64,000 nucleotides of DNA from Streptomyces sp. NBC_00510 (GCA_036013505.1 CP107851.1:3286001-3350000), one strand, 5' to 3'; positions 1-9,211 are shown, counted from the stretch's first letter. The notes: generated by a model not told the origin, from the sequence alone. A program made the numbers and translations.

Positions 1-1
1 G

Positions 2-484
2 ACCCTGCTGCGCAACACCCCGCTGACCCTGCTCTTCTTCATCGCGGTGCTGGTGCTGCCCCGGCTGGGGCTGAACACCTGGAGCTTCTTCCGGCTCGCC
101 GTGCTCGCCCTGAGCTGCTACACCTCGGCGTTCATCTGCGAGGCCGTGCGCTCGGGCATCAACACCGTCCCGCTCGGGCAGGCCGAGGCCGCCCGGAGCC
201 TGGGGATGACCTTCACCCAGACCCTGCGGCTGATCATCCTGCCGCAGGCCACCCGGACCGTGCTGCCGCCCATCGGCAGCCTGCTGATCGCGCTCACCAA
301 GAACTCCGCGATCGCCGGTGGGTTCAGCGTCACCGAGCTGTTCAGCGTGCAGAAGGCGCTCGGTGAGAAGGGCTACAGCATCTTCGCGACCTTCGTCTGG
401 GTGGCACTCGCCTACCTGGTCCTCACCCTCTTCATCAGCGCGGTCTTCCGACTGCTCGAGAGCCGGCTGGCGGTGGCCCGATGA
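2..484 (+). CDS. gluC: Amino-acid (glutamate-type) ABC transporter permease, 5' end cut off
   Basis: Inner-membrane permease subunit of a polar amino-acid importer. The reading frame is open from base 2, so the start lies outside the window and only the last 160 residues are present. The permease EAA loop is visible around bases 180-240 (EAARSLGMTFTQTLRLIILP), followed by a hydrophobic C-terminal segment. The stop overlaps the next permease start by four bases (ATGA), typical of translationally coupled permease pairs. Being next to gluD and upstream of a monooxygenase and the rny-recX-recA block matches the gluABCD position in other streptomycetes; this is from memory and was not checked. The family is certain, the glutamate specificity is inferred. 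Confidence 0.85.
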   Translation, partial: TLLRNTPLTLLFFIAVLVLPRLGLNTWSFFRLAVLALSCYTSAFICEAVRSGINTVPLGQAEAARSLGMTFTQTLRLIILPQATRTVLPPIGSLLIALTKNSAIAGGFSVTELFSVQKALGEKGYSIFATFVWVALAYLVLTLFISAVFRLLESRLAVAR

Positions 485-1329
485 GCGCGAACGTCCTCTT
501 CGACGCGCCCGGCCCCCGGGCCAGGATCCGCAACCGGGTCGTCGGCGCGGCCGCCGCCCTGGTGATCCTCGCACTGCTGTGGTTCGTCCACCGGCGGCTC
601 GACGAGTCGGGGCAGTTCGCCTCGTACCTCTGGGAGCCCTTCCAGTACACCGACATCCAGCAGCGCATCGTCGACGGTCTGCTCGCCACGCTGAAGGCGT
701 TCGCGCTGGCCGCCGTCTTCTCGCTGGTGCTGGGCGCGGCGCTGGCGGCGGGCCGGCTGTCGGACCACGCCCCGGTGCGGTGGGTGGCGACGGTCGTCGT
801 GGAGTTCTTCCGCGCGATGCCGCTGCTGATCATGATCTTCGCGCTGTACGTAGGCGTCTTCACCTCGGCCCCGCTGTGGGCGCTGGTGATCGGCCTGACC
901 CTCTACAACGGCTCGGTGCAGGCCGAGATCTTCCGGGCCGGCATCAACGCCGTACCGAAGGGCCAGAGCGAGGCCGCGTACGCGATCGGCCTGCGCAAGA
1001 CGCAGGTCATGGTCTTCGTGCTGATCCCGCAGGCGGTCCGGGCGATGTTGCCCTCGATCATCAGCCAGCTGGTGGTCACCTTGAAGGACACCTCGCTCGG
1101 CTACATCATCACGTACGAGGAGCTGCTCTACACCGGCAACCTCATCGCGAAGAACAGCGCGGGCTTCCCCTTCATCCCGATGATCATCATCGTGGCGCCG
1201 ATCTACATCCTGATGTGCCTGGCGCTCAGCGCGCTGGCCAACTGGATCGAGCGTCGCGGCCGCCGCAGCCGCAAGGGCGCGCCGCCGAAGGCGGGCGACA
1301 TCAAGGCGGTGGAGGCCGCCGCGGAGTGA
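481..1329 (+). CDS. gluD: Amino-acid (glutamate-type) ABC transporter permease
   Basis: Second permease of the importer, 282 residues. A first membrane span lies near residues 18-40 and a HisM/GlnP-type permease domain begins near residue 65. The EAA loop reads EAAYAIGLRKTQVMVFVLIP and is followed by QAVRAMLPSIISQLV. The long periplasmic stretch after the first span and a charged C-terminus (RRGRRSRKGAPPK) are usual for GluD-type permeases. It starts inside the stop of the preceding permease and should pair with it as a heterodimer. ATPase and binding-protein genes are presumably upstream, outside the window. Confidence 0.87.
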   Translation: MSANVLFDAPGPRARIRNRVVGAAAALVILALLWFVHRRLDESGQFASYLWEPFQYTDIQQRIVDGLLATLKAFALAAVFSLVLGAALAAGRLSDHAPVRWVATVVVEFFRAMPLLIMIFALYVGVFTSAPLWALVIGLTLYNGSVQAEIFRAGINAVPKGQSEAAYAIGLRKTQVMVFVLIPQAVRAMLPSIISQLVVTLKDTSLGYIITYEELLYTGNLIAKNSAGFPFIPMIIIVAPIYILMCLALSALANWIERRGRRSRKGAPPKAGDIKAVEAAAE

Positions 1330-1392
1330 CGGCGCGCCAGGCGCACCACCGCGCGGCAGGTGTGGTCACTTGACGCACGCACGCGCAGTAGG

Positions 1393-1404
1393 TTGCATAC
1401 GCAA
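1393..1404. promoter_or_regulatory. Palindrome upstream of the monooxygenase, candidate operator
   Basis: TTGC-ATAC-GCAA is a perfect 4-bp inverted repeat with a 4-bp centre, 31 bp before the GTG start of the monooxygenase. A TTGACG element at 1370-1375 and a TAGGTT element at 1389-1394 lie beside it, but their spacing (13 bp) is too short for a standard promoter. It could bind a MarR-, GntR- or PadR-type repressor; no regulator gene is adjacent. Confidence 0.35.
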
Positions 1405-1434
1405 TGTGACTGCACAACTTCCGGGGACCACACA

Positions 1435-3090
1435 GTGGACCCGGTGATCATCGCGGGGGCGGGTCCGGTCGGGCTCGCCCTCGCGCTCTGCCTGGCCCGG
1501 CACGACGTGCCGAGCATCGTGCTGGACGAGCACGACCACGCGCCCTCGCTCCCCGCGGAACGCACGGCCGTCCTCAGTCCCGAGACCGCCGGGCTGCTGG
1601 TGCGGCTCGGCCACCGCCGGCTCTACGAGTCCGGCGCCACCTGGGAGGCGTGGCGGACGCTGCGCCGGCGGCAGGAGACCGTCCGGGTGGAGTTCGGCGA
1701 CCGCGCCTCCGGCGGGCAGGGGCCCTCCCCGCTGCACATCGGGCAGGAGCGCCTGGAGCACGGGTTGCGCGGGGCCCTCGCCGAGCAGGCGCTGGTGCGG
1801 ATCGTCCCGGGGGCGCGCGTCGACTCCGTCGAGCAGGACGACCGCGGTGTCAGCGTCCGCACCAAGGGTGCCAACGCCACCTGGTGGCGCGGGAGTTACC
1901 TGATCGGCTGCGACGGCCCGCGGTCCACCGTGCGCAAGCTGCTGGGCGTGCGCTTCCCCGGCCGCACGGCCGTCGACCGGCACGCCGTCGCCGCCCTGCG
2001 GGTCGCACTGCCCGACGAGGGCGTGGCGCTGCTGCACCGCGAGCCGCCGGGGCCGGGCGCGGGACCGGAGGTGACGGCCCGTCCGCTGCCGGACGGGGTG
2101 TGGCGGCTGGACTGGCTGCTGCCCGCGCGCGGTGAGCCGCTCACCTCCGACGAGCTCGTCTCGCGGATCCGCGGCACCCTCTCGGCCTGGTGCGGAAGCG
2201 TTCCGTCGTACGAGCTGCTGGGCTCCGCCGAGTACCCGGTGCACCAGCGGCTGGCCCGGCGCTGGCGCGCCGGACGCGTCTTCCTGGCCGGGGACGCGGC
2301 GCACCTCATGGGCGCGCTGGGCGCGCAGGGCCTGGAGGAGGGCCTGCGCGACGCCGACAACCTCGCCTGGAAGCTCTCCCTGGCCTGGCACCACGGCGCC
2401 TCGGACACCCTGCTCGACAGCTACCAGGCCGAGCGGCGCGGCGCGGTGGGCGCCCGGCTGCGGGCCACCGACCAGGTGCTGCCGCTGCTGCGGGCCAGCG
2501 GTGTCTGGCACACGGTGCGACGCTCCGTGCTGTCCGGCTCCGCCCGGCGGTACGCCGAACTGCTCACCGACGGCCACCTCGGCCGGGGCCCGCTCGGCGC
2601 GCCGCCGGTCTACGCCCGCTCCCCGCTCGCGCTGCCCGCTCCCCGCGGGGCGGGCGCCGCGGCCTCGGCCTCCTCGGCGGCCGCGCCGTCGCCGCTCCTG
2701 GGGTCCTGTGCCACTCCCCCGGGCGGTGCGGTCGTCGACGTCCCGGTCACGGCGCTCGACGGCTCCGGGGCGCGCCTGTACGAGCGCCTCGGGCGTGACC
2801 TGCTGGTCGTCCTCGTCGCGCCGGGCACCGGTGTGTGGGAGAGCCGGCACTGGCTCACCGCGGGCCTGATGCCCCGGCTGGCCAAGGCGGTGGCGGCCCT
2901 GCCCACCCGGGCGGAGCTGCTCGTCACGGAGGCGTACCCGGGGTCGACGGCGCACAGCGTGCTGCTGATCCGCCCGGACGGCCACCTGGTGACCGTGATG
3001 ACCGGCTGCCGCCCGACCGAGCTGTACGCCTACGCCGACCTCGCCCGCGGCGGCCCCCCGAGCCCCGTCCAGGACCGCGTCCCCCACTGA
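1435..3090 (+). CDS. FAD-dependent aromatic monooxygenase (PHBH/PheA-TfdB type)
   Basis: Probable NAD(P)H- and FAD-dependent hydroxylase of an aromatic substrate. The N-terminal Rossmann motif is GAGPVGLALALCLA, the second FAD motif is LIGCDGPRSTVRK, and the GD motif is VFLAGDAAHLMGALGAQG. The order and spacing fit class A flavoprotein monooxygenases. The C-terminal 180 residues resemble the thioredoxin-like extension of phenol hydroxylase-type members, joined by an Ala/Pro-rich linker. The GTG at 1435 was chosen because the Rossmann strand starts four residues later; the frame stays open upstream to 1360 without a recognisable domain. The substrate is unknown. Confidence 0.8.
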   Translation: MDPVIIAGAGPVGLALALCLARHDVPSIVLDEHDHAPSLPAERTAVLSPETAGLLVRLGHRRLYESGATWEAWRTLRRRQETVRVEFGDRASGGQGPSPLHIGQERLEHGLRGALAEQALVRIVPGARVDSVEQDDRGVSVRTKGANATWWRGSYLIGCDGPRSTVRKLLGVRFPGRTAVDRHAVAALRVALPDEGVALLHREPPGPGAGPEVTARPLPDGVWRLDWLLPARGEPLTSDELVSRIRGTLSAWCGSVPSYELLGSAEYPVHQRLARRWRAGRVFLAGDAAHLMGALGAQGLEEGLRDADNLAWKLSLAWHHGASDTLLDSYQAERRGAVGARLRATDQVLPLLRASGVWHTVRRSVLSGSARRYAELLTDGHLGRGPLGAPPVYARSPLALPAPRGAGAAASASSAAAPSPLLGSCATPPGGAVVDVPVTALDGSGARLYERLGRDLLVVLVAPGTGVWESRHWLTAGLMPRLAKAVAALPTRAELLVTEAYPGSTAHSVLLIRPDGHLVTVMTGCRPTELYAYADLARGGPPSPVQDRVPH

Positions 3091-3126
3091 CGGGGCGGGG
3101 CGGGGCGCGGGCCCGGGGAGCCCGGT

Positions 3127-3162
3127 CCCGGCTCCGTCCGCTGGACCTCCGGAGGAGCCGGG
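3127..3162. terminator. Hairpin between convergent monooxygenase and rny
   Basis: A 9-bp perfect inverted repeat, CCCGGCTCC / GGAGCCGGG, with an 18-nt loop lies in the 112-bp gap between two convergent genes. There is no T-tract, which is common for streptomycete terminators. Confidence 0.45.
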
Positions 3163-3202
3163 GTGAGCCGCCGGGCCGGTCCGTTCGTCCCGGCCGGTCC
3201 GC

Positions 3203-4690
3203 TCAGCGGGCGAACTCCGTGGCGCGGGACTCACGGACGACGGTGATGCGGATCTGGCCGGGGTAGGTGAGTTCCTCCTCGATCTGCTTGGCCACGTCAC
3301 GGGCGATGACCTGCGCCTGGATGTCGTCCACGTCCTCCGGGCGCACCATGACCCTGACCTCGCGTCCGGCCTGCATAGCGAAGACCTTGGCCACGCCCGT
3401 GTGCGCGGCGGCGATCTGCTCCAGTCGCTTGAGCCGGCGGACGTAGCTCTCCAGGGATTCGCGCCGCGCGCCGGGACGGCCCCCGGAGATGCCGTCGGCG
3501 GCCTGGGTGAGGACGGCCTCGACGGTGCGAGGGTCGACCTCGTTGTGGTGGGCCTCGATGGAGTGGACGACGTCCTCTGACTCGCCGTGCCGCCGCGCCA
3601 GGTCCGCGCCGATGAGGGCGTGGCTGCCCTCGACCTCGTGGGTGAGGGCCTTGCCGATGTCGTGCAGCAGCGTGCCGCGTTTCGTCACGGCCGGGTCGAT
3701 GCCGAGTTCGGCGGCCATCATGCCCGCGATGTGCGCGGACTCCAGGAGGTGGCCGAGCACGTTCTGGCCGTAGGAGGTGCGGTAGCGCAGCCGCCCGAGC
3801 AGCGTGACCAGTTCGGGGTGCATGTCGGTGATGCCGATCTCGGTGAGCGCGTCCTCGCCGTGGCGCACGCAGAGCTGCTCGACCTCGGCCTGCTTGCGCT
3901 CGTAGACCTCCTCGATGCGGTGCGGGTGGATGCGGCCGTCGGTGACGAGCGCGTCGAGGGCGAGCCGGGCGACCTCGCGGCGCACCGGGTCGAAGCAGGA
4001 CAGCAGCACCGCCTCGGGTGTGTCGTCGATGATGAGGTTGACCCCGGTGACGGCCTCGAAGGCACGGATGTTGCGGCCCTCACGGCCGATGATCCGGCCC
4101 TTCATCTCGTCGCCCGGCAGTTGGAGCACCGAGACCACGGACTCGGCGGTCTGCTCGGTGGCCACGCGCTGGATGGCCCCGGCCACGATCCGCCGGGCGC
4201 GTTCCTCGCCGCGGTCGCGGGCCGCCCGCTCGATGTCGCGGGCGATCACCGCCGCCTCACGCTTGGCCTGTTGCTCGGCGGAGCGCACGAGGTCGGCGCG
4301 GGCCTCGGCTGCGGTGTAGGCGGCGACGCGCTCCAGGACGTCGCGCCGCTCCTCCTCCAGCCGGTTGAGCTCGGCGCGGCGGCGCTCCAGCTCCTCGCGC
4401 TCCTCGGCCAGTTCACGGCGACGCCGGTGCAGTTGCTCCGACTCGGCGTCGATGCGGGCCTCCCGGTCGGCGAGCCGCTGCTCACGTCGCTCCAAGTCGG
4501 CCCGGATCTCGCGGACTTCCTCCTTGGCGGTGGCCCGGATCTCCCGGGCCTCACGCTCGGCCGCCGCCCTGAGCTCTTCGCGTTCCGCGCGGAGCCGTTG
4601 GAGCAGCACCCCCGCGGTGACCGCGACGACCACGGTGACGGCCACGGCCACGGCCGTGAACACGGATTCGGTCCCCAGCGCGATGCCCAT
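3203..4690 (-). CDS. rny: Ribonuclease Y
   Basis: Membrane-anchored endoribonuclease that initiates mRNA decay. The 495-residue product starts with one N-terminal membrane helix (residues 8-28). A long, highly charged coiled coil of repeated Glu/Arg heptads follows (about residues 30-180). Next come a KH domain (GRIIGREGRNIRAFE) and an HD phosphohydrolase domain (LLHDIGKALTHEVEGSH). Length and domain order match RNase Y. The ATG at 4690 was chosen over the upstream GTG at 4729 because a GGAG element precedes it and the membrane helix begins right after. It lies downstream of recA-recX on the same strand. An HD Asp is present, so it should be catalytically competent. Confidence 0.93.
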   Translation of the reverse strand: MGIALGTESVFTAVAVAVTVVVAVTAGVLLQRLRAEREELRAAAEREAREIRATAKEEVREIRADLERREQRLADREARIDAESEQLHRRRRELAEEREELERRRAELNRLEEERRDVLERVAAYTAAEARADLVRSAEQQAKREAAVIARDIERAARDRGEERARRIVAGAIQRVATEQTAESVVSVLQLPGDEMKGRIIGREGRNIRAFEAVTGVNLIIDDTPEAVLLSCFDPVRREVARLALDALVTDGRIHPHRIEEVYERKQAEVEQLCVRHGEDALTEIGITDMHPELVTLLGRLRYRTSYGQNVLGHLLESAHIAGMMAAELGIDPAVTKRGTLLHDIGKALTHEVEGSHALIGADLARRHGESEDVVHSIEAHHNEVDPRTVEAVLTQAADGISGGRPGARRESLESYVRRLKRLEQIAAAHTGVAKVFAMQAGREVRVMVRPEDVDDIQAQVIARDVAKQIEEELTYPGQIRITVVRESRATEFAR

Positions 4691-4783
4691 GGCACCAACT
4701 CCCGTATCTCTGAGGACGCGATCCCTCACCGGTTGTGAGGCTAAGTCGACTCAGAGGCACGGTCAAGGAACCTCAACGGAGGT

Positions 4784-5380
4784 TCAGTCGGGCAGGTAGT
4801 GCTCCAGCGACTCCGGGTCCTCGCCCTCCTCCTCCAGAGCACGGCGGACCACCCTCAGGGCGAGCCCTTCCGCGTACCCCTTGCGGGCGAGCATCCCGGC
4901 GAGCCGGCGGATCCGCTTCTCCTTCTCCAGGCCGCGGGTGGCCCGGAGCTTGCGGTCGACGAGGGCGCGGGCGGTCTCCTCCTCCTGCCCCGCGTCGAGC
5001 CGTCCCACGGCCTGGCCGATCGCCTCGGCGTCCACCCCCCGGGTGCGCAGCTCCTGGGCCAGGGCACGCCGGGCGAGGCCCCGGCCGTGGTGCCGGGACT
5101 CCACCCAGGCGTTGGCGAACGCCTGGTCGTCGATGAGCCCGACGTCCTCGAACCGCTCCAGCACGTGCTCCGCCGCGTCCTCCGGGATCTCCCGGCGGCG
5201 CATGGCGTCGGCGAGCTGCTTGCGGGTACGAGGGGTCCCGGTGAGCAGGCGCAGGCAGAGCGCCCGCGCCTGCTCCACGGGGTCGAGCGGGCGCTCTTGC
5301 TCCGCCCTCGGTCCCTCCTGCCCTACGGCGGGCGAGGAGCGAGAGAAAGAGCCGCCACGATCCTTGTGCCCGGATACCAC
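4784..5380 (-). CDS. recX: RecA regulator RecX
   Basis: Small helical protein that modulates RecA filaments. The 198-residue product contains tandem three-helix RecX repeats: one begins with ARALCLRLLTGTPRTRKQLA and includes FEDVGLIDDQAFANAW, and later repeats are KLRATRGLEKEK and ARKGYAEGLALRVVRRAL. The N-terminal 30 residues are charged and variable. The GTG start lies 2 bp after the recA stop, so the two genes are almost certainly one transcript with coupled translation. Confidence 0.93.
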   Translation of the reverse strand: MVSGHKDRGGSFSRSSPAVGQEGPRAEQERPLDPVEQARALCLRLLTGTPRTRKQLADAMRRREIPEDAAEHVLERFEDVGLIDDQAFANAWVESRHHGRGLARRALAQELRTRGVDAEAIGQAVGRLDAGQEEETARALVDRKLRATRGLEKEKRIRRLAGMLARKGYAEGLALRVVRRALEEEGEDPESLEHYLPD

Positions 5381-5382
5381 CG

Positions 5383-6519
5383 TCAGGCCTTGGCAGCCGC
5401 GGCCTTGGTCGCCTTGACGGCCTTGGGCGCCGGGACCGTCGCGCCGGCGTCCGCCTTGGCCGGATCGGTCACCGCGGCGGGAGCGACCGCGTCCTCACCA
5501 GGCTGCTCGCCCGAGGCTTCGGGCCGGACGCCGATGCCGAGCTTCTCCTTGATCTTCTTCTCGATCTCGTCGGCGAGGTCGGGGTTGTCGCGCAGGAAGT
5601 TGCGCGCGTTCTCCTTGCCCTGGCCGAGCTGGTCGCCCTCGTAGGTGTACCAGGCACCGGACTTGCGGATGAAGCCGTGGTCCACGCCCATGTCGATCAG
5701 GCCGCCCTCGCGGCTGATGCCCTGACCGTAGAGGATGTCGAACTCGGCCTGCTTGAAGGGCGGCGCGACCTTGTTCTTGACGACCTTGACGCGGGTGCGG
5801 TTGCCGACCGCGTCAGTGCCGTCCTTGAGGGTCTCGATGCGGCGGATGTCCAGCCGCACGGAGGCGTAGAACTTCAGCGCGCGGCCACCGGTGGTGGTCT
5901 CCGGCGAGCCGAACATCACGCCGACCTTCTCGCGGAGCTGGTTGATGAAGATCGCGGTGGTCTTGGACTGGCTGAGCGCACCGGTGATCTTGCGCAGCGC
6001 CTGGCTCATCAGACGGGCCTGCAGACCCACGTGCGAGTCACCCATCTCGCCCTCGATCTCGGCCCGCGGCACGAGGGCCGCCACGGAGTCGATCACGATG
6101 AGGTCCAGCGCGCCGGAACGGATCAGCATGTCGGTGATCTCGAGGGCCTGCTCACCGTTGTCCGGCTGGGACAGCAGCAGGGAGTCCACGTCCACGCCGA
6201 GGCGCTTGGCGTAGTCGGGGTCGAGGGCGTGCTCGGCGTCCACGAAGGCGACCTTGCCGCCGGCCCGCTGGGCGTTGGCCACCGCGTGCAGGGTCAGGGT
6301 CGTCTTGCCGGAGGACTCCGGGCCGTAGACCTCCACCACGCGGCCGCGCGGGAGACCGCCGACGCCGAGGGCGACGTCCAGGGCGGTGGATCCCGTCGAG
6401 ATGACCTCGATGGGCTCGTTCGGCCGGTCGCCGAGGCGCATGACGGCGCCCTTGCCGAACTGCCGTTCAATCTGTGCGAGCGCGGCGTCGAGCGCCTTCT
6501 CGCGGTCGGTTCCTGCCAT
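5383..6519 (-). CDS. recA: Recombinase RecA
   Basis: ATP-dependent strand-exchange protein and SOS co-protease, 378 residues. Visible elements are the Walker A loop GPESSGKTT, the [13 protein letters not shown]alker B strand, loop L1/L2 residues including [21 protein letters not shown], and an Ala/Lys-rich C-terminal tail ([11 protein letters not shown]). The ATG at 6519 is preceded by an AGGGTGG element and gives the usual N-terminus [20 protein letters not shown]. The frame is open far upstream but that part is not coding: it runs antisense through a promoter containing a LexA box. recX follows after 2 bp. Confidence 0.97.
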   Translation of the reverse strand: MAGTDREKALDAALAQIERQFGKGAVMRLGDRPNEPIEVISTGSTALDVALGVGGLPRGRVVEVYGPESSGKTTLTLHAVANAQRAGGKVAFVDAEHALDPDYAKRLGVDVDSLLLSQPDNGEQALEITDMLIRSGALDLIVIDSVAALVPRAEIEGEMGDSHVGLQARLMSQALRKITGALSQSKTTAIFINQLREKVGVMFGSPETTTGGRALKFYASVRLDIRRIETLKDGTDAVGNRTRVKVVKNKVAPPFKQAEFDILYGQGISREGGLIDMGVDHGFIRKSGAWYTYEGDQLGQGKENARNFLRDNPDLADEIEKKIKEKLGIGVRPEASGEQPGEDAVAPAAVTDPAKADAGATVPAPKAVKATKAAAAKA

Positions 6520-6670
6520 GGGTTCCACCCTGGGTGTCTGAGTCGTTCGCTTCACGTCCATGACGCTACTGCCTGCCACTGACAACGCGTCCCGACGCCG
6601 CCCCCGGCCTGTGGACAACCCACGGGAGTCCGTGAAAACCCTTGGGAAACCGGGTCCGGGACATCCATGA

Positions 6671-6696
6671 GAATGGATGTTCGATTTTCGTGTCAA
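6671..6696 (-). promoter_or_regulatory. recA promoter with LexA (SOS) box
   Basis: On the minus strand TTGACA (6696-6691) is a perfect -35 element. The actinobacterial SOS box GAACATCCATTC (6682-6671) lies in the following spacer, about 150 bp before the recA start. The box fits the GAAC-N4-GTTC type with one changed base in the right half-site. A longer inverted repeat, ACATCCAT / ATGGATGT (6661-6680), overlaps it. LexA bound here would cover the promoter, so DNA-damage induction of recA-recX is expected. Confidence 0.85.
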
Positions 6697-6726
6697 GCGA
6701 CTCCCGGACCTCGGTCGCCCCCCGCC

Positions 6727-6770
6727 GTCCGCCCCGTCCGCCCCGTCCGCCCCGTCCCGGCCGTCCCGCC
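6727..6770. repeat. Short 9-bp tandem repeat after the AI-2E gene
   Basis: Three exact copies of GTCCGCCCC are followed by two degenerate copies beginning GTCCC. The tract sits just past the stop of the AI-2E-type permease gene and before the recA promoter. It may be slippage-generated low-complexity DNA; no function is evident. Confidence 0.6.
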
Positions 6771-6776
6771 GGTCCC

Positions 6777-8054
6777 TCACGCCCCCGCAGGCCCCTCCGG
6801 CCCGTCGTCGCCCGGACCGGTGCCCTGCCCGTCGCCCGGACCGCTCCCCCGGCCGGCCCTGCGCGACCGCAACCGGAACAACGGCCGCCGCTGCGGCCCG
6901 TGCGCCCGCGGGTCCGTGACGGCGTACCGCTTCACGTACGCCCCGAGGAAGCCCTGCAGCGTCGCCGTCGCCGGGATCGCCACCAGCGCGCCCACCGCCC
7001 CCAGCAGCGCCGTGCCGGCGATCACCGACCCGAAGGCCACCGCGGGGTGGATGTCGACGGTGCGCGCGGTGATCCGCGGCTGCAGCACGTAGTTCTCGAA
7101 CTGCTGGTAGACCACGACGAAGCCGAGCACCCACACCGCGTCCCACGGGTCCTGCGTGAACGCGATCAGCATCGGCAGCGCCCCCGCCAGGTACGTGCCG
7201 ACCGTCGGCACGAACTGCGAGACCACGCCGACCCAGACCGCCAGCGCCGGCGCGTACGGCACCCCGATGATCACGAACAGCACGTAGTGGGAGACGGCCG
7301 AGATCAGCGCCATCAGCGCCCGCGAGTACAGGTAGCCACCGGTCTTGGCCACCGCGATCTCCCAGGCCCGCAGCACCTCGGCCTGCCGGGCGGGCGGCAG
7401 CACCGAGCACACGGCACGGCGTATCCGGGGCCCGTCGGCGGCGAAGTAGAAGGTGAACAGGCTGATCGTCAGCACCTGGAAGACCCCGCCGAGGACCGTC
7501 GCCGACAGCCCCCACACGTTGCCCGCCTGCCGCTGCACGTAGGTGCGCAGCCAGTCGGAGTGCAGCACGTTGTCCTGCACCTTGCCGACGGACAGGTCGG
7601 TGCCGAAGGTCTGGTTGACCCACACGACCACGTCGTCGACGTACTCCGGCAGATTGCGCCCGATCGAGGTGATCTGGTCCACCAGCAGGGAACCGAGCAG
7701 CACCACGAAGATCCCGCCCGCGGCGAGCACGACCAGGAACACCAGCCCGGTCGCCCACCCCCTGCGCATGCCGCGCGCGGCCATCCAGTCCACCGCCGGC
7801 TCGATCGCCAGGGCGCCGAAGAAGGCCAGCAGGATGTTCACCAGCAAACCGATGACCTGGTGGAACGCCCAGTTCGCCAGTTGGAAGGCGGCCAGCAGCG
7901 CGATCGCCAGCAGCATCGCCTTCGGCAGCCACCGCGGCATCGCGGAACCCCCCGCGCCCTCCCCGGCACCCGTTCCGTGTCCCGGGTCCCCGGGCTCCCC
8001 CGGCGACCGCGGACCCGCGGCCGCCCCGGCTATCGTCTCGTCGCTTCCCGCCAC
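6777..8054 (-). CDS. AI-2E family transporter (PerM-type membrane protein)
   Basis: Integral membrane protein of 425 residues. An acidic/Gly-rich cytoplasmic N-terminus of about 40 residues is followed by paired helices ([18 protein letters not shown] and [19 protein letters not shown]). A large central loop and further helices follow, including the family-typical stretch [19 protein letters not shown]. The C-terminus is Arg/Gly-rich. Members export small molecules such as AI-2 or act as Na+(Li+)/H+ antiporters; the substrate here cannot be read from sequence. The GTG at 8054 starts 21 bp after the DUF3046 stop, so the two genes are probably co-transcribed. Confidence 0.85.
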   Translation of the reverse strand: MAGSDETIAGAAAGPRSPGEPGDPGHGTGAGEGAGGSAMPRWLPKAMLLAIALLAAFQLANWAFHQVIGLLVNILLAFFGALAIEPAVDWMAARGMRRGWATGLVFLVVLAAGGIFVVLLGSLLVDQITSIGRNLPEYVDDVVVWVNQTFGTDLSVGKVQDNVLHSDWLRTYVQRQAGNVWGLSATVLGGVFQVLTISLFTFYFAADGPRIRRAVCSVLPPARQAEVLRAWEIAVAKTGGYLYSRALMALISAVSHYVLFVIIGVPYAPALAVWVGVVSQFVPTVGTYLAGALPMLIAFTQDPWDAVWVLGFVVVYQQFENYVLQPRITARTVDIHPAVAFGSVIAGTALLGAVGALVAIPATATLQGFLGAYVKRYAVTDPRAHGPQRRPLFRLRSRRAGRGSGPGDGQGTGPGDDGPEGPAGA

Positions 8055-8075
8055 GACCCCAGTCCCACCCCGTGA

Positions 8076-8270
8076 TCAGCGGCGCGAGGCCGGAACGTCG
8101 ACGGCCGCGCAGACCGCCCGCCACACGTCCTTGGTCTCCCAGCCCTCGTCCAGTGCCTGGTGCACGGTCCGGCCGCCGAGCTCGGACATCACGTGGTCGC
8201 GCGCGAAGGAATCGGCGTACGTCTCGCCGAAGTGCGTGCGCATCCGTTCCCAGAACACCGTCAGCTTCAT
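8076..8270 (-). CDS. Small DUF3046 protein
   Basis: A 64-residue protein beginning [19 protein letters not shown], characteristic of DUF3046. This actinobacterial family has no known function and is often found near recA. The longer frame upstream to 8510 was rejected because it is antisense to a riboswitch leader and lacks family similarity. The ATG at 8270 gives exactly the domain. It precedes the AI-2E-type gene in the same direction. Confidence 0.85.
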   Translation of the reverse strand: MKLTVFWERMRTHFGETYADSFARDHVMSELGGRTVHQALDEGWETKDVWRAVCAAVDVPASRR

Positions 8271-8378
8271 GCGGCCAGTATCCCGCGCCGCCGACCGAAC
8301 GGGCGGGCGTCGCACAAGGGCGCACACGTCCGCCGCCGGGCCGGCGGGGCCGATCCGTGCGTTGGGTACACTGGGCTG

Positions 8379-8524
8379 CAGCGAAGGGGAGTAGTCCCGC
8401 AATACCGGCTGGTCGACACACTGGACGTCCTGGACGTCCCGGCCACCGGGCCGCCGCACCAGGTGCGGGGGTGGACGAGACCTTCGGCCAAGGCAAGACG
8501 TGGTCCGCACCGCCGTGCGGGCCG
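8379..8524 (+). promoter_or_regulatory. yybP-ykoY (manganese) riboswitch leader
   Basis: The leader of the GDT1 transporter gene contains the two most conserved elements of the yybP-ykoY class: GGGGAGTAG (8387-8395) and GAGACCTT (8477-8484). They are separated by a GC-rich, stem-forming stretch. A TACACT -10 element (8367-8372) would start transcription just before the first element. A 9-bp hairpin (GGTCCGCAC/GTGCGGGCC, 8502-8523) follows and may be the expression switch; it has no T-tract, so control could be translational or Rho-dependent. The 339-bp stretch 8271-8609 is accounted for by this leader and the DUF3046 promoter region. Confidence 0.85.
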
Positions 8525-8609
8525 CTCCGTCGTGCCGGGCCGTTGGCGCTTCCCGTCACCCCCTGGGTGCCGTCGAGTCCGCGGTCCGGCCCCAGCAGAA
8601 AGCACCGGA

Positions 8610-9191
8610 ATGACCTTCGACCCCCTGGCGCTCGTCACCGCCTTCGGGCTGATCTTCCTCGCCGAGCTCCCGGACAAGACGATGTTCGCCTCACTGGCGA
8701 TGGGCACGCGCATGCGCCCGCTGTACGTCTGGTTCGGCACCTCGACCGCCTTCATCGTGCACGTGGCCATCGCGGTGGGCGCCGGCAGCCTGATCAGCAT
8801 GCTGCCGAACATGGCCGTGAAGCTGGTCTCCGCCGCCCTGTTCGCCTTCGGCGCCGTGATGCTGCTGCGGAGCGGGGGCGACGACGACCACGACGAGGCC
8901 GGCAGGACCGTGACCGGTTTCTGGCCGGTGTACTCCACCGCCTTCATGGCCGTCTTCATCGGCGAGTGGGGCGACCTCACGCAGATCACCACCGCCAACC
9001 TCGCCGCCACCAACGGCTGGCTGCCGACGGCCATAGGCTCGGCAGCGGCCTTGATGTCGGTTTCCGCCCTGGCCCTGGTGGTGGGCCGGTTCATCGCCAA
9101 GAAGGTGCCGCTGAAGACCGTCCAGCGCATCGGCGGCGCCTGCATGGCGGGCCTGGCCGTCTGGACCCTGGTCGAGGCGTTCACGGGCTGA
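8610..9191 (+). CDS. GDT1/TMEM165 (UPF0016) family cation exporter
   Basis: Membrane transporter of 193 residues, probably exporting Mn2+ (or Ca2+). Both signature motifs of the family are present: ELPDKT near residue 16 and EWGDLTQ near residue 115, each opening a three-helix repeat, with an acidic loop (DDDHDEAG) between them. The ATG at 8610 places the first motif at its usual distance. The upstream yybP-ykoY leader supports manganese as substrate and predicts induction by excess Mn2+. Confidence 0.9.
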   Translation: MTFDPLALVTAFGLIFLAELPDKTMFASLAMGTRMRPLYVWFGTSTAFIVHVAIAVGAGSLISMLPNMAVKLVSAALFAFGAVMLLRSGGDDDHDEAGRTVTGFWPVYSTAFMAVFIGEWGDLTQITTANLAATNGWLPTAIGSAAALMSVSALALVVGRFIAKKVPLKTVQRIGGACMAGLAVWTLVEAFTG

Positions 9192-9196
9192 CCGGT

Positions 9197-9211
9197 CCCC
9201 GGCTTCCGGGG
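9197..9211. terminator. Hairpin after the GDT1 gene
   Basis: CCCCGG-CTT-CCGGGG, a perfect 6-bp stem with a 3-nt loop, starts 5 bp after the stop codon. No T-tract is present, so it is a weak candidate terminator. Confidence 0.4.

Noticed and set aside
6727..6770. Tandem repeat considered as a CRISPR remnant.
   Set aside because: Units are 9 bp and contiguous, with no spacers.
8271..8510. Longer version of the DUF3046 gene starting at 8510.
   Set aside because: The extra part is antisense to the riboswitch leader, and the family domain starts exactly at the ATG at 8270.
5383..8559. An apparent recA protein with a 680-residue N-terminal extension.
   Set aside because: The extension crosses the recA promoter and LexA box and is an off-frame reading of the AI-2E-type gene; the normal start at 6519 is well supported.
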